Positions 59,487 to 64,000 of a stretch of DNA of 64,000 nucleotides are shown here, in pieces. The notes beneath the pieces are model-generated. The model was not told where the DNA came from and did not search any database. It worked only from the letters and a program-made list of their open reading frames with translations. Positions within the stretch are counted from its first letter, which is position 1; each line of letters starts with the position of its first letter. The position numbers and the translations under genes are program-made. This DNA is from Phyto melanocephala (taxonomy: Eukaryota > Arthropoda > Insecta > Diptera > Rhinophoridae), in the NCBI GenBank assembly GCA_941918925.1, contig OW799233.1, positions 148,492,223 through 148,556,222 on the forward strand. Direction: 5' to 3'.

Positions 59487-60105
59487 TAGTTTTGAAAAAA
59501 TCTAGCGATATTGTTTTTTGCCAACTGAAATCTTCTGCCATATCCATGTTATGGCATTTTTATCTATAAATATTTTGTGCTTTTTAAAAATTGGAAAATT
59601 TTAAATTTAATGTTTAATTAGCAAGCAAGTATGAAAATTATGATCACCTATATTTCCAAAAATTGTTTAAGATTCCATAATACTTACAAAATATCGGTCG
59701 AAACAAAATGTTGTCTCTAAGAAATATTTTTATTTTTCGTGTTCGAGTATATTCACAATAAACATTAAAATGTTTATGAAATTTGACGATTCTGTCGTAA
59801 TAAAAAAAAATTCTAGTTGACTAAAAACTGTTTCAATTTTAACGAATTTCAATATTAATCTATTGTTATATATTTTAAAAATATTTGTTTTAAAAAAAGC
59901 TCACAAATAATTAAATTATAAAATACTATTTGTTCAAATTTTTTTTATTTAAAATTTATTCTAGCTTAAAATGATTTTCTTATAGCAAAACTTCCTAAAA
60001 CATTTTAAAATTATTTGTAAACATTTTAAATTTCCAAAATTAGCCGAGTGGAATGCACTTTCAAAATCAGCTTGAATTTCTTGATCAGCACCCTTTTTTT
60101 GTAAA
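59487..60105. other. No recognisable feature
   Basis: AT-rich intronic DNA. A minus-strand ORF at 59961-60161 runs into the mariner TIR and is not a gene. Confidence 0.4.
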
Positions 60106-60109
60106 TTTA

Positions 60110-61031
60110 AAGGGTGTTTTTTTAAGCCCGATAGAACTTGAAATTGTAAAAAATAACACAAAAAATTAAATTGTAATCAAAATTTTTTTTTATTCGAAAG
60201 ATCAATACGTGACATTATCATTTAAAAATGATTTCGGGCATATGGGCACCGCGGCTGTTCTTGACGAAGCGCATTCTGGACGTCCGTTGTTTTATCGCAA
60301 AATTGTGTTCAGCGATGAGGCGCATTTTTGGCTTAACGGGTTTGTTAATAAGCAAAATTGCCGCATATGGAGCGAGACCAATCCACAAGAGACCCTACAG
60401 ACTCCATTACATCCAGAAAAATGCACCGTTTGGTGCGGTTTTCACGCTGGTGGCATCATCGGACCTTATTTCTTCAAAAATGAGGCCGGAGCTCGCGTTA
60501 CGGTCAATGGAGATCGTTACCGCACCATGATCAATGATTTTTTGTTTGAAAATATGGATGACATTGATCCGGAGGAGATGTGGTTTCAACAGGATGGCGC
60601 TACGTGCCATACGGCGAACGCAACCATCGACTTATTGAAATCAAAATTTGGCGATAAGTTGATTTCGAGAAATGGACCTGTCAATTGGCCTCCAAGGTCG
60701 TGCGATTCGACACCTCTCGATTATTTCCTGTGGGGCTACGTGAAGTCACTGGTTTATGCTGATAAACCAGCAACAATTGACGCCTTGGAGGGCAGCATTG
60801 TTCGTGTTATTCGTGACATACGGCCAGCAGTGCTCGAAAAAGTGGCCCAAAATTGGACGTCCAGAATGCGCTTCGTCAAGAACAGCCGCGGTGCCCATAT
60901 GCCCGAAATCATTTTCAAATGTTAATGTCACGTATTGATCTTTCGAATAAAAAAAAAATTTTGATTACAATTTAATTTTTTGTGTTATTTTTTACAATTT
61001 CAAGTTCTATCGGGCTTAAAAAAACACCCTT
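60110..61031 (+). mobile_element. Fold-back mariner (DD41D, rosa-type) with 176-bp inverted arms
   Basis: The 922-bp element is flanked by TA at 60108-60109 and 61032-61033. Its ends are AAGGGTGTTTTTTTAAGCCC and the inverted partner. The inverted arms run 60110-60285 and 60855-61031 and differ by two substitutions and one base in a T/A run. Crucially, the arms include the transposase C-terminal codons. The left arm is an inverted copy of the 3' end, so the original 5' end and N-terminal half are gone. The arm ends at the palindrome GGACGTCC. Confidence 0.93.
60209..60925 (+). pseudogene. Mariner transposase catalytic domain, N-terminally replaced
   Basis: A 238-codon open frame. Residues 1-26 (MTLSFKNDFGHMGTAAVLDE...) are an antisense translation of the element's own 3' end. 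From about residue 27 (LFYRKIVFSDEAHF) the sequence is true transposase. It carries D36 in SDEAHF, D129 in WFQQDGATCHTA and D171 in DSTPLDYFLWGYVK. Forty-one residues separate D129 and D171, the DD41D spacing reported for rosa-type mariners. The C-terminus is intact (AHMPEIIFKC). The N-terminal helix-turn-helix domain that binds the TIRs is missing, so autonomous activity is not expected even though the DDE core is uninterrupted. Confidence 0.88.
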
Positions 61032-61404
61032 TATGTTCATTAATAACAAATTTAAAATGAAAATTTCGAATAAATATTAATTTATAATTATAACAAACAT
61101 ACAATTTCCACTACTAAAGCACACTTTCAACTATGTAATAATGTTTCACTAACAACTTTTTTCGATCAATATTGTTACTTTTGTTTCATGAACTAACTTT
61201 TAACATTGTTTTAAAGTTTTGAATAGAAATGAAAAAAAAAAAAATAAAAAGGACTGAAATTATAAGAAACAAACATAAAAGTTGTAAGAGATTTTTAAAC
61301 GAATTGTATAGAACTGCTTGAAAATGAAAGGGATGGTGAGCATAGACGTGTTGATTTATTTATTAAAAAGAGCTTATTCATCAAATGCACAAAAACGCAT
61401 AATT
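61032..61404. other. No recognisable feature
   Basis: AT-rich intronic DNA between two TIR elements. Confidence 0.4.
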
Positions 61405-61406
61405 TA

Positions 61407-62081
61407 GAGTAACTTCGGGTATTGTGGACTATGCGTTTAATGTGGACCAGTGTCTTTTTTCAGAAACTATTAAAGATATGGTAAACTGCAATGAAGTACG
61501 TTTTGCCGTTCATTTGAAACGAAAATTGCACATGCGCTTTCGTAAGTAATTGATATGTGGACTTTTCAGTCTAGTGTTGAAAGTTAATGCGCGTCGTCAA
61601 CTTTTTTTCGGCTTAAGTTAAAATAAATTTTTGATACAGTTACATAGTATTTAAATATAAGTATTTAAATATATTTAGAAATAATAGGTAAAAAAAATTT
61701 TTACCATTGAAAATAACTATGTACTTTCCTTTCTAGATTTTGTTAACAACAATGCCAAAAAAAGAGAAATTCGTAAATGGAAAGTAGATGACATGAGAAG
61801 GGCCATATATGCTATTCAAATGACTATGTGGACTAGTATTCCACATTACCCGCACACAGTAGTTCACATTACCCGCCAATTTTTTTATTGCTGGGATTTG
61901 GGTTTCGTACAATATTTTCTCATAACTTTTTTTTCCTTTGACGTAAATAATTTTCAACAAGAAAAAAACTAGAGAATACATTTGCTAATTGATTGGTTTA
62001 CAACTTATTTAATATCCATATATATTGTGGAAAAAATAAAAAAAAAAACAAAACGGTAGTCCACATTACCCGAAGTTACTC
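61407..62081 (+). mobile_element. Pogo/Tigger-like deletion derivative
   Basis: The ends GAGTAACTTCGGGTATTGTG and the inverted CACATTACCCGAAGTTACTC are flanked by TA (61405-61406, 62082-62083). The 675-bp element contains a broken transposase start at 61752. After correcting one base in an A-run it reads REIRKWKVDDMRRAIYAIQ, resembling the N-terminal helix-turn-helix of pogo-type transposases. The frame is lost after about 25 codons. An internal inverted copy of the end (GTAGTTCACATTACCCGCC near 61859) is present next to the deletion. Confidence 0.82.
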
Positions 62082-62466
62082 TATTGTGCAAACTTTTCAG
62101 AGTTGTGCAAAATAATTTCTTCGCGAATTCCAATTTACGAGAGTGTAATAATGATTAGTTTACCATAAATTTAAGTGTTGAATATCGGCTTTTATTGTTT
62201 ATATGGAAATTTAATGATCTCTTCTTTATATTGTCCATTAATATATTTTTGTAGTTTAGAATTCATTATGGAAAAATAACATATTTTAATGAAACCAGTC
62301 GAAGTTAAAATTATTAATCAGATTTCAGTCTAGGTATATTCATATATGTATGTATTGCAGCACCAATTACAACAATGCAAAAACAGCAACAAGCATTTTG
62401 TTTTAATATATTTGCCTGCAAATGTCAATAATGTTTTAAAAGCTTAAAATTAAAAATTAAATTCGC

Positions 62467-62573
62467 CTGTGTTCTGCATTCCGAGTGGAATTGCCATAAA
62501 ACTGTTGTTATAAACGATAACACTACAATGACATTTTCGAGTAATTTAATTTCACTCGGAATGCAAAACACAG
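62467..62573. mobile_element. 107-bp palindromic MITE
   Basis: CTGTGTTCTGCATTCCGAGT at 62467 is inverted at 62573 as CTGTGTTTTGCATTCCGAGT. The arms are about 22 bp with one or two mismatches, followed by GGAATT/AAATTA. Non-coding; target duplication unclear. Confidence 0.75.
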
Positions 62574-62689
62574 TCGATTTTCTCAACTTTTTTTTAGTTT
62601 AAGAAATTCCTTACAACGTTTTTAATATATTATTTATTGTAAACAAATAAAAAACAAACGTTTGACAGCTGCAAAAGAACTTGTCACCA

Positions 62690-63135
62690 CATGTTAAGGG
62701 TATAAAAAACAATAAGGTGATTAGGTACGACTACCTTTTTTAATTAACCTTGATTTTGTTCAAATTTTTCATTTTTATTTTATTTTTTCAAATATAAGTT
62801 TTTTCTTGGTTGCATAAAACACACACTTTTCCATTAATGCCAATCACTTTTTTACGTTAATTCAGTTTCATTTCTCAAAAAAAAAGTTTTTGCAAAAAAT
62901 TTTATCCAAAAATAAAAAAAAAAATTTATAAAAGCGTTAAAATAATTCACTTTTATTTTTCATTAATTTCATTAATTTTCAGTTGTTTTAAAACTGTTTA
63001 AGGTGACAAAAGAATTAACTTTCATCAAAAAACTGTAAAACCATAGTGCTCGTTGGTGTAGGGTTTAAAGATTATTAATTTTTTTTTAATTGTTTTCATT
63101 TCTCGTCTAACAAGACTGAGCCTTAAATTTATAGT
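62690..63135. other. Helentron-like end fragment and AT-rich DNA
   Basis: GTCACCACATGTTAAGGGTATAAAAAAC at 62680-62710 resembles the 5' end hairpin region of the Helentron family in reverse orientation. No more of the element is evident. The rest is AT-rich without features. Confidence 0.35.
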
Positions 63136-63138
63136 ACA

Positions 63139-63269
63139 GGGGCCGAATTACGGCATTCGAACGCGATCGAAATTGTAAATTTCTTATTAGAATCTCTATA
63201 CCTAAAGTACAGCGAACTCGATCGTTCGAGTAAAATTTCGATCGTGATCGAATGCCGTAATTCGGCCCC
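63139..63269. mobile_element. 131-bp palindromic MITE (GGGGCCGAATTACGG)
   Basis: GGGGCCGAATTACGGCATTC at 63139 is perfectly inverted at 63269, and the arms continue through GA.C.CGATCGAAAT. The arms are about 36 bp with two mismatches around a short loop containing a further TCGATCG-type palindrome. No target duplication is obvious. Confidence 0.82.
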
Positions 63270-64000
63270 AGGAATGTTTTACATTAGGAAAAAAATCTAT
63301 TTATTAAAATACAAGAGATATTTACAAGGTATATGCATCGCGGCAACAAACAATAAACGTTTAAAAAACACAAGAATTCTGTTTTTGTATATATGTATGT
63401 CTGCAAAGTCACACATTTTTTAACCATTTAACACGTTTTAAATGAACTGAAACTGCAAATTATTCATTGTAGAATAAAAAAAATAAATTAAGTTTGACAG
63501 ATGCAGACAAATTGTTGAAAAAAAATGTACCACTGAATGTATTTAAATTAAACAGTCAGCTGATTGGATACTAGTAGCAAGGCGAATTCATACAGATAAA
63601 ATTATAAGCCCATGTGATGGGGTTTTAATGCAGGGATGGAAAATTAGATTTTGGCTTCGGTATTAAACAATTAACTTAAGTATACTTTTTTGCATAATAA
63701 ATGTACCAAATTGATGTTTATTTGTTGCTCTTGCGCCATTTATAATGTGTCTCCCAAATATATATATACCTTTCTTAATCAAACTTTATTAAATTCCATA
63801 TATCATAACAACTTTTCCATCCCTAAAAAGTTGCTTTGTTGTATTCATTCGCCGTTATTCATTCGTTATTATTGTGCCTTGTTAAAATAATTAACAAAAT
63901 ATATAGTATTGCCATAGTGTAAAATTAAAAAAAAAATAAATAAAAACGATTAAGAAATATGTTATCGTTCATTGTAAAATGTTTAAACCATTTTAAAATT
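63270..64000. other. No recognisable feature
   Basis: AT-rich DNA to the window end, taken as intron 1. A 66-codon ORF at 63690-63890 shows no family motif. Confidence 0.4.

Overview
The window is AT-rich nuclear DNA from an insect, almost certainly a higher fly (Brachycera, probably a calyptrate such as a blow fly). The evidence is CAG/CAA-rich coding sequence, introns of 50-83 bases, an INE-1/DINE-1-type Helentron family in many copies, rosa-type (DD41D) mariner relics and short TIR elements. This identification is inference; no marker gene is present. Nothing prokaryotic or viral was seen.

Only one convincing host protein-coding segment is visible: an exon at 55801-56785 (+) encoding a Gln/His/Ser-rich N-terminus typical of a fly transcriptional regulator. 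It is spliced at a GT donor at 56786, so DNA to the right is intron and DNA to the left is 5' flank, 5' UTR intron or intergenic. The exons with the diagnostic domain lie outside the window.

The rest is a transposon graveyard. (1) Helentron (INE-1-like) copies occur on both strands near 23, 478-1680, 7100, 23697, 25840-28505, 26827-27652, 42801-45270, 45290-45660 and 56975-58390. (2) Mariner relics lie at 3155, 4795, 9395, 13760, 31133, 37685, 47800, 48935, 51395 and 60110, plus a different mariner type at 39752. (3) There is one Tc1-like relic (21590-22866), two pogo/Tigger-like elements (26096-27800 and 61407-62081), a hAT with a perfect 8-bp target duplication (52275-53798), a hAT MITE with a perfect 8-bp duplication (24069-24228), a probable PIF/Harbinger-like element (32091-33525) and several MITE families. 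(4) Retroelements are a tRNA-derived SINE in at least three intact or partial copies, a 3'-tail-only insertion, and two non-LTR retrotransposon C-terminal fragments. Nesting is common, for example Helentron inside Tigger inside a Helentron-like repeat.

The most unusual object is at 44088-45038 (-): five exons joined by four perfect GT-AG introns give an uninterrupted 230-residue reading frame. It has a coiled-coil-like N-terminus and a C-terminal region resembling the DUF4806 family, and it sits between halves of a Helentron. It looks like a gene fragment captured as DNA with its introns, or the cargo of an unclassified element. The second is a fold-back mariner (60110-61031) whose 5' end has been replaced by an inverted copy of its own 3' end, coding sequence included. 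Two independent pairs of mariner copies share internal deletions, showing that non-autonomous lineages spread by mobilisation in trans.
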